Part shown: one piece after another, positions 17,124 to 25,929 of the stretch
Layout: every line of letters begins with the position of its first letter
How positions within the stretch are numbered: position 1 is the first letter of the stretch
DNA from: Methanobacteriota archaeon
GTDB lineage: Archaea > Thermoplasmatota > Poseidoniia > Poseidoniales > Thalassarchaeaceae
NCBI GenBank assembly: GCA_016845365.1
Contig: JAERST010000011.1
Location: 65,044 to 129,043, forward strand
Length of the DNA stretch: 64,000 nt
Direction of reading: 5' to 3'
Made by a program: the position numbers and the translations under genes
Notes under the pieces: model-generated
What the model was told of the DNA's origin: nothing
Seen by the model: the letters and a program-made list of their open reading frames with translations, nothing else
The model's database searches: none

Positions 17124-18851
17124 TCACATCCGCAGTGGGGCGGCGATTCCGAGCAAGGATAGTCCGGTCTCGAGAGTGCGGGCGGTGAGGTCGCAAAGTG
17201 CCAACCTACTCTGCTTGGTCTGACCCTCTGAAGTGAGGACGGGGCAGGATTCGTAGAAGGAGGCGAAGGCCTGTGCCGTGGCGTGAAGTTGGGTGGCTAA
17301 TTTGTGCGGAGAGTGGATTGCACAGGCCGAGTCGAGCGCTTCTGGGAATGCGATGAGGGCTCGGGCGAGGGCTGCCTCGCGCTCGTGGTCGAGCGAGATT
17401 GATGCGTCGCGGATTGAATCTCGCTCGATTTCTGCCTTGGCGAAAATGCTGCAAATTCGGGCGTGGGCATATTGCAGATACGGGGCAGTATTGCCCTCGA
17501 AGGAGAGCATTTTCTCCCAGTCGAATGTGTAATTATTCGTTCGGTCGGTCGAGAGGTCGGAGTATTTTACCGCGCCGATTCCAAGCATATGGGCTACCTC
17601 GGCGCGCTCATCGGCAGGGAGTGATGGGTTCTTTTCGGCGATTATCGCATCTGCCCTCTCGACCGCTTCTACGAGCAGGTCCTTGAGCCGCACCGCGCCT
17701 CCTGTCCTGCTCGCGAGTTTCTTGCCATCTGTTCCCATGACGAGGCCGAATGGAACGTGAATTGCATTAACGGCCTCGTCCATGAAGCCAGCACTTCGCG
17801 CTACTTGGAAGACCATCGCGAAGTGCTGAGCCTGCTCGGCGCCGACCACATAGAGGAAGTCTCGGCTGCCGACATTCTCGATTCTGTCAATTATGCACGC
17901 GAGGTCGCTGGTTGCGTAATTGAAGCCGCCATCCGCCTTCTGAATAATCAGAGGAAGCGGCTCACCCTCACGATTTGTCCATCCTTCGGGATAGACCACC
18001 TTCGCGCCCTCGCTCTCCTCGAGCAATCCGACCTCGCCCAATTTTTCGACAATACCAGGCAGTGCAGCCTCGTACTTCGATTCGCCTGCCAAGTCATCAT
18101 CGGTCAGCAGCACACCCATCATCTGGTAGACGTCGTTGAAATGCAGCAAAGAGCGGTCGACGAGCATCTGCCAATGTGCAATGGTCTCTGGCTCATTCGC
18201 CTGCATCCGAACAACTCGCTTGCGCGAACGGTCGGCGAATGCCGAGTCGGAATCGAATTTTGCCCGGGCATCGGAATAGAAAGTCCCGAGGTCGATTTCC
18301 TCAGCAGGAGTATCGACCCCGATATCGATCAGATGCTCGATTAGCATACCAAACGGTGTCCCCCAATCGCCCACGTGATTCTCAGCAACGACCGAATGAC
18401 CCTTGAAACTCAGCATCCGGTTCAGAGCATCGCCAATCACCGTCGAGCGCAAATGACCCACGTGCATGTGCTTGGCAACATTAGGCGAGGAATAATCGAT
18501 GACAATTACACGCGATTCCTCAGCCGCAACTCGCAATCTCTCATCGGCCAATGATTCCTCCATCCGCATGGCCAACCACTCTTCATCAGCGGTAAAATTG
18601 AGGAATCCATTGACCGAACTTACCGAGCACAGCCCAGCTGTGCTCGAACCCAACAAATCGACCACATCATCTGCAATCGCCACAGGCGCCTTGCGAAGCA
18701 CCCGCGCAAGCGAGTGGCAAGGCATCGCAACATCGGCAAAAGCAGAGTCGGTCGAGCCTGCCAAGAGCCCTTCCCAATCTTCGCGAGCAAGGCCCAATTC
18801 TGACATGGCAGCATCGAGGTGCGAGCGCAAAGCATCGACCAAATCGCGCAT
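17124..18851 (-). CDS. argS: Arginyl-tRNA synthetase
   Basis: Class I synthetase charging tRNA-Arg. The catalytic signature HVGH appears in SSPNVAKHMHVGHLRSTVIG, preceded by the additional N-terminal domain typical of ArgRS. The C-terminal anticodon-binding domain carries LQYAHARICSIFAKAE and ends ETGLSLLGIAAPLRM. The 575-residue length is usual. The ATG at 18851 is chosen over the GTG at 18860 because GAGGTGA lies right before it. The gene follows prf1 by 10 bp, forming a small translation operon with the release factor. Confidence 0.94.
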   Translation of the reverse strand: MRDLVDALRSHLDAAMSELGLAREDWEGLLAGSTDSAFADVAMPCHSLARVLRKAPVAIADDVVDLLGSSTAGLCSVSSVNGFLNFTADEEWLAMRMEESLADERLRVAAEESRVIVIDYSSPNVAKHMHVGHLRSTVIGDALNRMLSFKGHSVVAENHVGDWGTPFGMLIEHLIDIGVDTPAEEIDLGTFYSDARAKFDSDSAFADRSRKRVVRMQANEPETIAHWQMLVDRSLLHFNDVYQMMGVLLTDDDLAGESKYEAALPGIVEKLGEVGLLEESEGAKVVYPEGWTNREGEPLPLIIQKADGGFNYATSDLACIIDRIENVGSRDFLYVVGAEQAQHFAMVFQVARSAGFMDEAVNAIHVPFGLVMGTDGKKLASRTGGAVRLKDLLVEAVERADAIIAEKNPSLPADERAEVAHMLGIGAVKYSDLSTDRTNNYTFDWEKMLSFEGNTAPYLQYAHARICSIFAKAEIERDSIRDASISLDHEREAALARALIAFPEALDSACAIHSPHKLATQLHATAQAFASFYESCPVLTSEGQTKQSRLALCDLTARTLETGLSLLGIAAPLRM

Positions 18852-18861
18852 ATCATTCACC

Positions 18862-20109
18862 TCAGGTCAAGGAATACCTCAGCAAGGCTGCTATGCCACC
18901 AAAAGAAGTCATCAGCGTTGCACCCTCCTCGGAATCCATCGAAATCAGACTAACCTTGGAAGAAGTATGACCCGCGAGGAGGGTCAATTCATCGATTATA
19001 TCCATGGTTCTATCAGGGTTTTCACGAGCATCTTCCGAGCCGCACTTGGGGCAATCCGGAACATCCGAGCGGCTCGTTTGAGTAGTCTCCCATTGGTGCG
19101 AACAACCCTTACAATCCCAACCAACCCGACGCTTGCGCAAGCCTTCAGACAAAAGGAGGGTGTCGACAGCTCCCTGCTCAAGGGCGGAGCGAATCATCAT
19201 CTCGCCATATGTCGCCTTGGGGTGAGCTTGCATCACCTCGCGCAGGAATCTATCGACCAGAGCGCGCTCCGCATCGAGCTCGATTTGATCCATCAATTTG
19301 CCAGCCCTCTGAACCAATTCGCGTAATCCACTCTCGTTGGAATATCCGACGTCAAAGTGGGGCTCGCGAACCAATTTTTTGATCTCGTGGTGGAAGTAAT
19401 CATTCTTGACGACGAAGTCCTTAGTGTGGCCCGGTCCACCGATTATGATACCCTGAAGGTCGTCCAACATAGGCAGCCAGTAATTGCAAGCATGTTCGGT
19501 CGCCCGCTTGAAGAAATTATGCGCAGCCTCCTCGATTAGTCGCTCGAAACGCTGGGCAGATTGACCTCCCTGACGGTGCTTGCCCATGATATTGCTCTGC
19601 AATTCTTCCTGACAGTGAATTCGCTTTCCACTGGCGATTCCATAGGCTGCTTCACCGCGGTCGACGACGAATAGCCCGTAGGCTGTCTTGTCGATGAGCA
19701 TGTCTTCGAGTTGGGTGAGTTCGAAGGTCGAATCGCAGCGGTAGCGGAACGAGGTGAAGGGTTCTGGTGAGTCATCGATGACGACGGTTACCAAACGCGT
19801 CTTGTTATTGCCCACGATAACGTGCCCAACAAAGATGGCTAGGCCGTTCTCTCCTGCGTTCTTGTAGCGGTTGAGTACAGCGATTCCTGACTCGATTGCG
19901 TCTGCTACGTGCTTTCGAGTCGACTTCGACTTGATGTTTGCAGCCTGTGCCGCCTCCTGTCCGAGTTGACCTCTGACATCGCTTATTAGCCGGTCAGGCG
20001 GGATGATGACGGTGACCAATTCGGTACCCATCCCGCGCATGCCTTGAAGCTCCTCGAGAGTCTTCTTGGTGCGCAATCTGCGTTGCTGCATCTCTAGGTC
20101 GTCAGCCAT
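18862..20109 (-). CDS. prf1: Peptide chain release factor aRF1
   Basis: Archaeal/eukaryotic-type release factor that recognises all three stop codons and triggers peptide release. It has the stop-codon recognition motif NIKS (residues 58-61), the catalytic GGQ (about 181-183) in GKHRQGGQSAQRF, and the C-terminal zinc minidomain with CKGC and CPKC pairs that some archaeal factors have. Length is 415 residues, as usual. The ATG at 20109 with GGAGG upstream is preferred to a TTG two codons earlier. This is one of the firm archaeal markers in the window. Confidence 0.96.
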   Translation of the reverse strand: MADDLEMQQRRLRTKKTLEELQGMRGMGTELVTVIIPPDRLISDVRGQLGQEAAQAANIKSKSTRKHVADAIESGIAVLNRYKNAGENGLAIFVGHVIVGNNKTRLVTVVIDDSPEPFTSFRYRCDSTFELTQLEDMLIDKTAYGLFVVDRGEAAYGIASGKRIHCQEELQSNIMGKHRQGGQSAQRFERLIEEAAHNFFKRATEHACNYWLPMLDDLQGIIIGGPGHTKDFVVKNDYFHHEIKKLVREPHFDVGYSNESGLRELVQRAGKLMDQIELDAERALVDRFLREVMQAHPKATYGEMMIRSALEQGAVDTLLLSEGLRKRRVGWDCKGCSHQWETTQTSRSDVPDCPKCGSEDARENPDRTMDIIDELTLLAGHTSSKVSLISMDSEEGATLMTSFGGIAALLRYSLT

Positions 20110-20209
20110 GGCCAAGCCTCCGTGCTCAAGGCCGCGGTGAGCGGCATTTCAACCCTCTCGCCCGTATCTTGCGAAGGCATTGAAAGGGGCACTCATCCCC
20201 GAATGCACG

Positions 20210-20920
20210 ATGGCGACCATCGTTCTGGCTCTCGGGGGTAGCCTACTGCGGCCTGAGGTTGAGGAGCGGCACGCTTGGTTGGAAGACTTGGTCGGCATCG
20301 TTCGCGACCGCGTAAATGTCGATGACCGAATCGGAATTGTAGTCGGCGGCGGGGCGCCGGCGCGTGAGGGAATCGAGCTTGCTCGTCCTATCGTCGATAG
20401 TGAGGATAGGCTCGATAGGATTGGGATTGCAGCGACTCGCCTGAATGCTACAATGGTGCGCGAGGCGCTGGCCGATGCCGGAGTCTCGGTCTCTGGAACA
20501 ATTCCACATTCGGTGAATGAGGCATCGATGCTTTTCGATGAAAGGCCGGTCGTGGTCATGGGTGGTACAACTCCAGGACACACGACCGATGCGGTCGCCA
20601 TCCGACTGGCAATCGCCAGCGGAGCCGACCGCTGTATAATCGGGACTAATGTCGACCGGGTCTACGATTCAGACCCGCGAACAGATCCGAAGGCCCGCGC
20701 TCACGACGAATTGACTCACGAGGAATTGCAAGCCATCGTCGGCCCTGCCGAACACAAGCGCGCGGGCCCATCCGGCGTCGTCGACCCCATGGGAGTGGCC
20801 GACGCCGCCGAGGCGAGAATGACCCTGTGCATTCTCGATGGACGCGACCCTGCCCTCATCCGATCCGCCATCGAAGGCGAGTCTTTCGAGGGCACCCTTG
20901 TCGAGTCCGAAGAAGAGTAA
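20210..20920 (+). CDS. pyrH: UMP kinase (archaeal PyrH type)
   Basis: Amino-acid-kinase-fold enzyme that phosphorylates UMP to UDP. Seen are VLALGGSLLRPE at the N-terminus, IGIVVGGGAPAREGIELAR, GTTPGHTTDAVAIRLA, and TNVDRVYDSDPRTDPKA, a pattern matching archaeal PyrH. The ATG at 20210 places the beta-strand directly at the N-terminus; a longer frame from 20180 has no homologous content. It is divergent from prf1. Together with carAB it belongs to the pyrimidine genes in the window. Confidence 0.88.
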   Translation: MATIVLALGGSLLRPEVEERHAWLEDLVGIVRDRVNVDDRIGIVVGGGAPAREGIELARPIVDSEDRLDRIGIAATRLNATMVREALADAGVSVSGTIPHSVNEASMLFDERPVVVMGGTTPGHTTDAVAIRLAIASGADRCIIGTNVDRVYDSDPRTDPKARAHDELTHEELQAIVGPAEHKRAGPSGVVDPMGVADAAEARMTLCILDGRDPALIRSAIEGESFEGTLVESEEE

Positions 20921-20941
20921 ACATCTGGAGGATGAATCCGC

Positions 20942-21241
20942 ATGAGCCGCAAAGACCGCATCGCAAAGGCCGCAACACGAACTGCGGCTCAAGCGCGAGA
21001 CACGGCCGCGCGCGAGCGCGGCCGAAGCAAACGCTCAACCAGCGCATCAGGAGTAAGCCCCCACAGACATTGCACGGTCTGCTGGGCTCCAATCCCGCTC
21101 AAGGCAGACCCCCCAGTCTGTTCAAACGAGGAGTGCGAGGCAACGCATGACAAGAGAGAGGGTTCGCGCAAGCGCCTAACGATTATGCTGTACCTTTTCC
21201 CAGCCATAGCCATTTTACTCGCAGTCCTAACCTCCCTGTGA
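20942..21241 (+). CDS. DUF2116-like zinc-ribbon membrane protein
   Basis: A 99-residue protein with a basic N-terminus rich in Ala/Arg, a zinc-ribbon-like CTVCWAPIPLKADPPVCSNE (C-x2-C ... C-x4-C), and a C-terminal membrane helix (IMLYLFPAIAILLAVLTSL). This layout matches the archaeal DUF2116 family, whose function is not known. GGAGG lies ten bases before the ATG. The soluble part should be cytoplasmic because of the positive charges before the helix. It follows pyrH by 21 bp. Confidence 0.75.
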   Translation: MSRKDRIAKAATRTAAQARDTAARERGRSKRSTSASGVSPHRHCTVCWAPIPLKADPPVCSNEECEATHDKREGSRKRLTIMLYLFPAIAILLAVLTSL

Positions 21242-21287
21242 CCCTAACAGCGTCAGGTTCAACACTCACAACAATCGAGGATTCGGC

Positions 21288-21872
21288 ATGAAGATGGTCC
21301 GTGTCCTCGGCGTCCTGCCCGGATTTGTCGGATTCATCTGTCTCCTTTTGGTCGGTGCGAGTCTCTTTGGAATCGATCTGGATTCGACTCGCGTCGACGC
21401 GACAACCGTCCCTTGCCTCGACGATGATGCGGGCGGTTGTCCCGTCGGAATGACCGGCGAGGATTTCTTCGTTCCGTGGGGATTCAGTCTGCTCGATGTG
21501 CAAGTGAATATCGAATGGAGCGAGCCGGGTAAGGCTTGGATTGGTGTGGTTGATGCGGAATATGCCGAAGTCTGTCCGCCGGATTCCAATGGCCTGACCA
21601 CCTGTGAGGCGGACGATTTCGAGTTCGTAGCCGGTGGGCCGGACTACGAAGATGAATTCACTTTCTCACTCGAGCCGGGCGAGTATCGCTTTACCAGCGC
21701 TGGACGCGACGGCTCGAACCTCGATGACCAATTGGTAACGATTAGCTCGACGATTCACATTTCTTGGGTCGGTGAGGTTCTCTTGGGCGCAATCGGAATT
21801 CTGTTGATGATTGGTGCAATCGAGATGATCTATCCAATCAAACTCTTCTGGAAGAAATTCGTTGAGGCTTGA
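21288..21872 (+). CDS. Uncharacterised membrane protein with two transmembrane helices
   Basis: The 194-residue product has an N-terminal helix (VLGVLPGFVGFICLLLVGAS), an acidic outside domain of about 120 residues with cysteines in CLDDDAGGC and VCPPDSNGLTTCE that could form disulfides, and a C-terminal helix (VLLGAIGILLMIGAIEMI) ending in a short basic tail. The outer domain is beta-rich and includes EPGEYRFTSAGRDG, reminiscent of emp24/GOLD-like folds. No family was recognised. An ATG two codons later (21294) is an alternative start. Confidence 0.7.
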   Translation: MKMVRVLGVLPGFVGFICLLLVGASLFGIDLDSTRVDATTVPCLDDDAGGCPVGMTGEDFFVPWGFSLLDVQVNIEWSEPGKAWIGVVDAEYAEVCPPDSNGLTTCEADDFEFVAGGPDYEDEFTFSLEPGEYRFTSAGRDGSNLDDQLVTISSTIHISWVGEVLLGAIGILLMIGAIEMIYPIKLFWKKFVEA

Positions 21873-21939
21873 TTGCCTTCTTGGAATTTTGAACGAAGTA
21901 AGTCGGCGTGTTTTTGTAGCGATTGACGGTGGAAGACAC

Positions 21940-22059
21940 ATGGCAGTAACCGAGTGTCGTTCCTGTGGGGCTGAGATTAGGGGTGAAGGATTGCCACCTT
22001 CCTACGGCGGTTACAATGTCTACTGCGTGACCTGCGGGGCGCAATTTCACGTGGACTGA
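21940..22059 (+). CDS. Small zinc-ribbon protein (39 residues)
   Basis: A very short frame starting with the ATG at 21940, preceded by GGTGGAAG. Two CxxC knuckles, ECRSCGAE and YCVTCGAQ, are separated by about 20 residues containing a GGY turn; this should form one zinc ribbon. It could bind a partner protein or nucleic acid. A longer in-frame extension to 21862 overlaps the previous gene and carries no recognisable content, so it is not used. Confidence 0.6.
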   Translation: MAVTECRSCGAEIRGEGLPPSYGGYNVYCVTCGAQFHVD

Positions 22060-22073
22060 GTGGAAAACTGCTC

Positions 22074-22133
22074 GCTCAGCGCTTGTCTCTTCGGCTCAAC
22101 GCTTGTCCTTAGGGCTCAACGCTTGTCTCTTCG
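22074..22133. repeat. 20-bp tandem repeat, three copies, at the 3' end of the GTPase gene
   Basis: Copies begin at 22074, 22094 and 22114 (first and third differ at one base; the middle one has a few more changes). The third copy encodes the last residues RRDKR and the stop of the minus-strand GTPase gene; the others lie beyond the stop and repeat the same TGA. It appears to be a duplication of the gene end. Confidence 0.8.
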
Positions 22134-23246
22134 GCCACGCTTCGGCCTTGGATTATGTCGCATGGCTTCTTCCCTGCGGGCTAGAATCTCTTCTGGCGAG
22201 CCGACCGGCTCGATTTCCTCCACCTCGCGATGCCAAGTCTCTGGCAGAGCGAGGGGGTCGATGACCTCGTCCGCGGCGATTTCCTCGATGAGAAGTGCGC
22301 GCAACTCCTCGATGCCTTCGCCTGTGTGGGAACTGATACGCATGGCATCGCTATCCTCGATAGGCTCGTAGAGGTCGGATTTTGAATGGACGACGAGGAT
22401 TGTTCGCTCGGCTAGTAATGCTTGGACCTCACCGAGTAAGTGCTCTTGGTCGGCGAGGCTCATCCCACTGCTCTCGGACGGCTCGATGAGGAAGAGTACG
22501 ATATCTCCAACATTCTCGAGAGCGGCGATGGCCTGCATTTCGATTTGATTGCGCTCGGCCATCGGTCGGTCCAAGAGACCGGGAGTATCGACCATCTGGT
22601 AAGTGCGCCTGCGGTGTTCGAAGTGACCGACGTGCAGGCGCTTGGTGGTGAATGGGTAAGCGGCGACCTCTGGCTCGCCGCTGGAAAGTTCTGTGATGAG
22701 AGCCGACTTGCCGACATTTGGAGCACCAGCCACGACGATACACGGCTCGGCGGCATCGATTGATGGTAATTGCCGCAAAATATTGCGCGCCTCGCCCAGC
22801 CACAGAATGTTCTCGCCGATTTGCTCGATAACCGAGGACATTCGACCGTAGGCGTGTCGGCGCTCGGCGTGAAATGGCTCAATCGAACGGAATTTCATCA
22901 TATTCGATTGCGATTCGCCAGCAATCTTGCGAACCCGCTCGGCAGCCCATTGAATGGCCCCGAGATTCTTCCGAAATTCATCCGCCCCAACCGCCGCATC
23001 GACCAGTGCTTGGTCGAATTCAGATTGAGCATTGAGACTCGGCCATTGGTCAATCCACTTGAGAAGGGTCTCAGCAATCGTGTCACTGGCAGCCTGAACC
23101 ATGCGATTCATCTGCTTTCGGACGCGGTGGTACTTGTCTGGGTCCTCGACTAGAAGCGATTGCTTGCTAGCGCGGCGGAAGGCCTTGTCTAGAACCTCTT
23201 GTGGGTACAGGACTGTTGGAATCTTGCGCCACTCCACCGAAGCCAT
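22116..23246 (-). CDS. GTP-binding protein, Obg/Nog1-like
   Basis: The 376-residue product has a helical N-terminal half like Nog1 (PTVLYPQEVLDKAFRRASK) and a GTPase domain with the P-loop GAPNVGKSA, switch II DTPGLLDRP and a base-recognition motif HSKSD in place of NKxD. Nog1-type proteins act in large ribosomal subunit assembly. The C-terminus is basic and low-complexity. The ATG at 23246 follows GGAGGCGAGG; a frame extension to 23288 is not needed. The Ser for Asn change in the NKxD motif may lower guanine selectivity. Confidence 0.85.
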   Translation of the reverse strand: MASVEWRKIPTVLYPQEVLDKAFRRASKQSLLVEDPDKYHRVRKQMNRMVQAASDTIAETLLKWIDQWPSLNAQSEFDQALVDAAVGADEFRKNLGAIQWAAERVRKIAGESQSNMMKFRSIEPFHAERRHAYGRMSSVIEQIGENILWLGEARNILRQLPSIDAAEPCIVVAGAPNVGKSALITELSSGEPEVAAYPFTTKRLHVGHFEHRRRTYQMVDTPGLLDRPMAERNQIEMQAIAALENVGDIVLFLIEPSESSGMSLADQEHLLGEVQALLAERTILVVHSKSDLYEPIEDSDAMRISSHTGEGIEELRALLIEEIAADEVIDPLALPETWHREVEEIEPVGSPEEILARREEAMRHNPRPKRGRRDKR

Positions 23247-23284
23247 GACCTCGCCTCCGTTCAGGCGGCCCCGCTCATCCTTCT

Positions 23285-23341
23285 TCAATCAGCGTGCTTT
23301 TCCAAGGCCGCACAAAGCCTTGCTCAATCAGCGTGCTTTTC
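23285..23341. repeat. 18-bp direct repeat pair in a divergent intergenic region
   Basis: The sequence tcaatcagcgtgcttttc occurs exactly at 23285-23302 and 23324-23341, spaced by 39 bp, between the divergently oriented GTPase gene and the gene at 23365. A related, less similar sequence continues after each copy. It could be a duplicated regulatory site or another local tandem duplication. Confidence 0.65.
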
Positions 23342-23364
23342 TATGGCCACGCGCACCCGACCCC

Positions 23365-23820
23365 ATGACCGGCCAGCGCCGAGGTAACCGAATCGACGAC
23401 CTGCCCGACTGGGCACAGCGTTTGGCAGAGCAATATGGTGCGGGTGAGCTGCAAGGTCGCGGCGACGTTTTCTTCGGGCCGTTGATCGACCGTCGCAGCG
23501 GACTTCGCAAGGATGATTTGATTGAATTATTGATTGATGCCCGCGCACTGCGAGCCGATGACGATCCTTGGGTGCGCGGTATGTTACTCGCCACATCGCG
23601 CAATGCGGTTGAGATGCTGGACGAGCATGGACAATACCGCTCCATCGCGCGCGATGTGATTGTCGAGGTACGGCTAGTCACGCACCTTCGCAAGCCGTAC
23701 ATCGAGGACGATGAATTGCTGACCTTCGAGAAAGAAGACATGCGGCGGCGCTCGAATGTGCACGAACAAGCCGAGCGCCAAGCCGATGGCGGCTCGGATG
23801 ATAGTCACCTCTGGGGTTGA
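23365..23820 (+). CDS. Uncharacterised protein, 151 residues
   Basis: A soluble, charged and mostly helical protein with no transmembrane segment or cysteines. No family recognised. The segments RRSGLRKDDLIELLIDARAL and VIVEVRLVTHLRKPYIEDDE look well ordered and coding-like. The ATG at 23365 is chosen. Its stop overlaps the TTG start of the pterin dehydratase gene (TTGA), which suggests coupled expression, but no pterin-related motif is visible. Confidence 0.65.
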   Translation: MTGQRRGNRIDDLPDWAQRLAEQYGAGELQGRGDVFFGPLIDRRSGLRKDDLIELLIDARALRADDDPWVRGMLLATSRNAVEMLDEHGQYRSIARDVIVEVRLVTHLRKPYIEDDELLTFEKEDMRRRSNVHEQAERQADGGSDDSHLWG

Positions 23821-24152
23821 GGCAATTGTCCGACCTCGCGAGCCGGGAATGCGTTCCCTGCAAGGGCGGTGTGCCTGCGATGACCGCGCAGGAGGCTGAA
23901 GAAATGAAGTCTGAAGTGAACGGAGATTGGGATGTGGTGAATGGCCATCATCTCGAGCGAGTTTGGGCCTTCAGAAACTTCCAATCAGCCCTCAATTTCG
24001 TAAATGCTGCGGGAGCCATTTGCGAGGAGCAAGGACACCACGCGGACTTCGAATTCAGTTGGGGTCGAGTAAAAGCCCTCATCTGGACTCACAAAATCAA
24101 TGGTTTGACCGAATCCGATTTCATTCTAGCTGCGAAATTCGATGAGATTTGA
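23817..24152 (+). CDS. Pterin-4a-carbinolamine dehydratase
   Basis: This enzyme dehydrates 4a-hydroxytetrahydropterin to restore the dihydro form. The family N-terminus with ECVPCKGGVPAMT is present, as are the core motifs VWAFRNFQSALNFVN, GHHADFEFSWGRVKALIWTH and GLTESDFILAAKFD. Because the CVPC segment is conserved in this family, the start must lie before the first ATG; TTG at 23817 (overlapping the previous stop as TTGA) or TTG at 23826 fits. In archaea lacking phenylalanine hydroxylase, such genes may help molybdopterin or folate metabolism; folB, folP and a molybdoenzyme are all in this window. Confidence 0.85.
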   Translation: MRQLSDLASRECVPCKGGVPAMTAQEAEEMKSEVNGDWDVVNGHHLERVWAFRNFQSALNFVNAAGAICEEQGHHADFEFSWGRVKALIWTHKINGLTESDFILAAKFDEI

Positions 24153-24161
24153 GGACGAATC

Positions 24162-24476
24162 ATGACTGAGGAATTCCGCTTACACGCTTTCGTCTGCACC
24201 AATCAACGAGACCCCAGCAAGCCGCGTGAATGCTGTGCTGCGAAGAACTCACTCGACTTGATGGGGCGATTGAAGCGGGCTGCTCGAGCGGCCGGAATCA
24301 AGGATGTTCGAGTCAATAAAGCCGGTTGTTTGGACCGCTGCGAGCAAGGGATTTCTTGCGTGGTGTATCCCCATGGAATCTGGTACACGATTCCCGACGA
24401 CGATGAGGCAATCGCCCGCATCGTCGAGCATTTGGCCGGTGGTGAGCCGGCGAATGAATTTCTGATGGGTGAGTGA
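24162..24476 (+). CDS. Thioredoxin-like [2Fe-2S] ferredoxin
   Basis: The 104-residue protein has the cysteine pattern of the thioredoxin-fold ferredoxins: C12 in HAFVCTNQ, C24 or C25 in PRECCAAKNS, and C56/C60 in AGCLDRCEQG, followed by the family segment SCVVYPHGIWYTIP. It probably carries one 2Fe-2S cluster and passes electrons. It sits nine bases after the pterin dehydratase and directly abuts the MDR reductase gene, so the three are likely co-transcribed, although the partner is unknown. Confidence 0.87.
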   Translation: MTEEFRLHAFVCTNQRDPSKPRECCAAKNSLDLMGRLKRAARAAGIKDVRVNKAGCLDRCEQGISCVVYPHGIWYTIPDDDEAIARIVEHLAGGEPANEFLMGE

Positions 24477-25493
24477 ATGGAACGCGTTGTTTACCACAAG
24501 GCAGGTGGGTTAGATTCGATTACCTTTGAGAATTTTTCAGAGTCCGAACCCGCTCTCGGACGGGTTCGAGTACGAGTTCACCGCTCGGGGATTAATTTCG
24601 CAGACCTGATGATGAGGCAAGGGCTCTACGGCTCTGCCCCCGATTTTCCCTTCACGCCTGGATACGAGGCGAGTGGAGTGGTTTCGGCAATCGGAGAAGG
24701 TGTCGAGGGACTCGAAGTCGGTCAGCGCGTGCTAGCGATGACCGGATTTGGAGGATATTCGCAGTCTGTGGAAATCGAGGCTGGCCGAGCAATTCCAATC
24801 CCCGATGAAATGTCTTTTGATGCCGCTGCCAGCCTCGGAGTCACCTACGGAACTGCTTACCACATGCTGGTTCACTTAGGAGGACTGCGCGCAGGAGAAA
24901 GTGTGTTGATTCATCATGCAGCTGGAGGGGTTGGAACCGCCGCCGCGCAAATCTGCCAAGCCCTCGGAGCGACCAATCTCATTGGAACTGCCAGCGCGGC
25001 CAAGAAAGAATTCGTCGAAGCCCAAGGTATGCGCTTCGTCGACCGCGACTCTGAAGACTTCGTCGCGGTCTGTAAATCGCTCACAGACGGGAAGGGTGTT
25101 CACCAAGCAATCGACCCTGTCGGTGGCTCGCACCTAATGCGCTCCTACCAAGCCTTACGCAACGGCGGAAAGTTGCACTGTTTCGGTGCATCATCCGCAG
25201 TACCAGGATCAAAGCGTTCGATGTTCGCCGCGCTTAAAATGTGGCGCAGTACGCCGAAATTTGACCCTCTCAAGATGATGAATTCGAATAAGGCCGTATT
25301 TGGTGTCCACATGGGTCGCATGGAAGATGAGTCATTATTCACCGGCCATCTTCAGGCTCTCTCAACCATGCTCGAAAGAGGACAAATAAACCCGATTATT
25401 GACAGCGTCTGGCCGTACAAGCAAGTCGCAGATGCCCAAAAGCACATGCACGATCGAAAGAACCGAGGTAAGATCCTACTCGATTTTGAGTGA
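24477..25493 (+). CDS. NADPH-dependent quinone oxidoreductase-like MDR protein (VAT-1-like)
   Basis: A medium-chain dehydrogenase/reductase without the zinc ligands of alcohol dehydrogenases. It shows GYEASGVVSAIGEGVEGL, the cofactor loop HHAAGGVGTAAAQICQALG, and FGASSAVPGSKRSM. Spacing and the RSGINFADLMMRQGLY start resemble the VAT-1/quinone reductase subgroup. It likely reduces quinones or enones with NADPH. The ATG directly follows the ferredoxin stop. The exact substrate is unknown. Confidence 0.85.
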   Translation: MERVVYHKAGGLDSITFENFSESEPALGRVRVRVHRSGINFADLMMRQGLYGSAPDFPFTPGYEASGVVSAIGEGVEGLEVGQRVLAMTGFGGYSQSVEIEAGRAIPIPDEMSFDAAASLGVTYGTAYHMLVHLGGLRAGESVLIHHAAGGVGTAAAQICQALGATNLIGTASAAKKEFVEAQGMRFVDRDSEDFVAVCKSLTDGKGVHQAIDPVGGSHLMRSYQALRNGGKLHCFGASSAVPGSKRSMFAALKMWRSTPKFDPLKMMNSNKAVFGVHMGRMEDESLFTGHLQALSTMLERGQINPIIDSVWPYKQVADAQKHMHDRKNRGKILLDFE

Positions 25494-25826
25494 TTACATA
25501 TCGACGCCGGCGCCGGCAAGTGCTAGTAGCTCGCCGTTAACAACCAAAGTCACATCGTCTGGAATAATGATTCCACCGGCCGCGAAGGCCTCTTGAACTG
25601 CCTTACCAACTTGCCAATAGCCATCAGTATCGATCACCGAGTTCATCGTTTCCATGTCTGGCCAAAGACTGACCGCGATAATCGTATCTTCATCCGCGGC
25701 AAGTGCACCGCGGATGCACCCATTCTCGAGAGCGTAGGCGAGGAAGTTATCCTTCCAAGCCTGCGCCATTTCTGCTGTTACTTCATTTCCTCCGGTGCTG
25801 ACGCACCAGTACCTTGCGATAGGCAT
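25494..25826 (-). CDS. Uncharacterised 110-residue protein
   Basis: A small, acidic soluble protein encoded back to back with the MDR gene: the two stops are adjacent. The N-terminus MPIARYWCVSTGG and the repeated short strands and helices are compatible with a dimeric alpha/beta-barrel (monooxygenase-like) fold, but this is a weak impression. No catalytic motif is visible. The 103-bp stretch upstream (25827-25929) shows no gene. Confidence 0.6.
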   Translation of the reverse strand: MPIARYWCVSTGGNEVTAEMAQAWKDNFLAYALENGCIRGALAADEDTIIAVSLWPDMETMNSVIDTDGYWQVGKAVQEAFAAGGIIIPDDVTLVVNGELLALAGAGVDM

Positions 25827-25929
25827 GAAAATTGATGAGCAAAAGTTGGTATGAATCTATCTCTGCCGAACTGATTCACAAAACCGAAAAATCAGACAGA
25901 TAAGAGAGAAATTGCCGCAGAGCCGCCGC

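Noticed and set aside
22074-22133. CRISPR-like array
   Set aside because: Only three adjoining 20-bp units with no spacers; they copy the end of the GTPase gene. No cas genes in the window.
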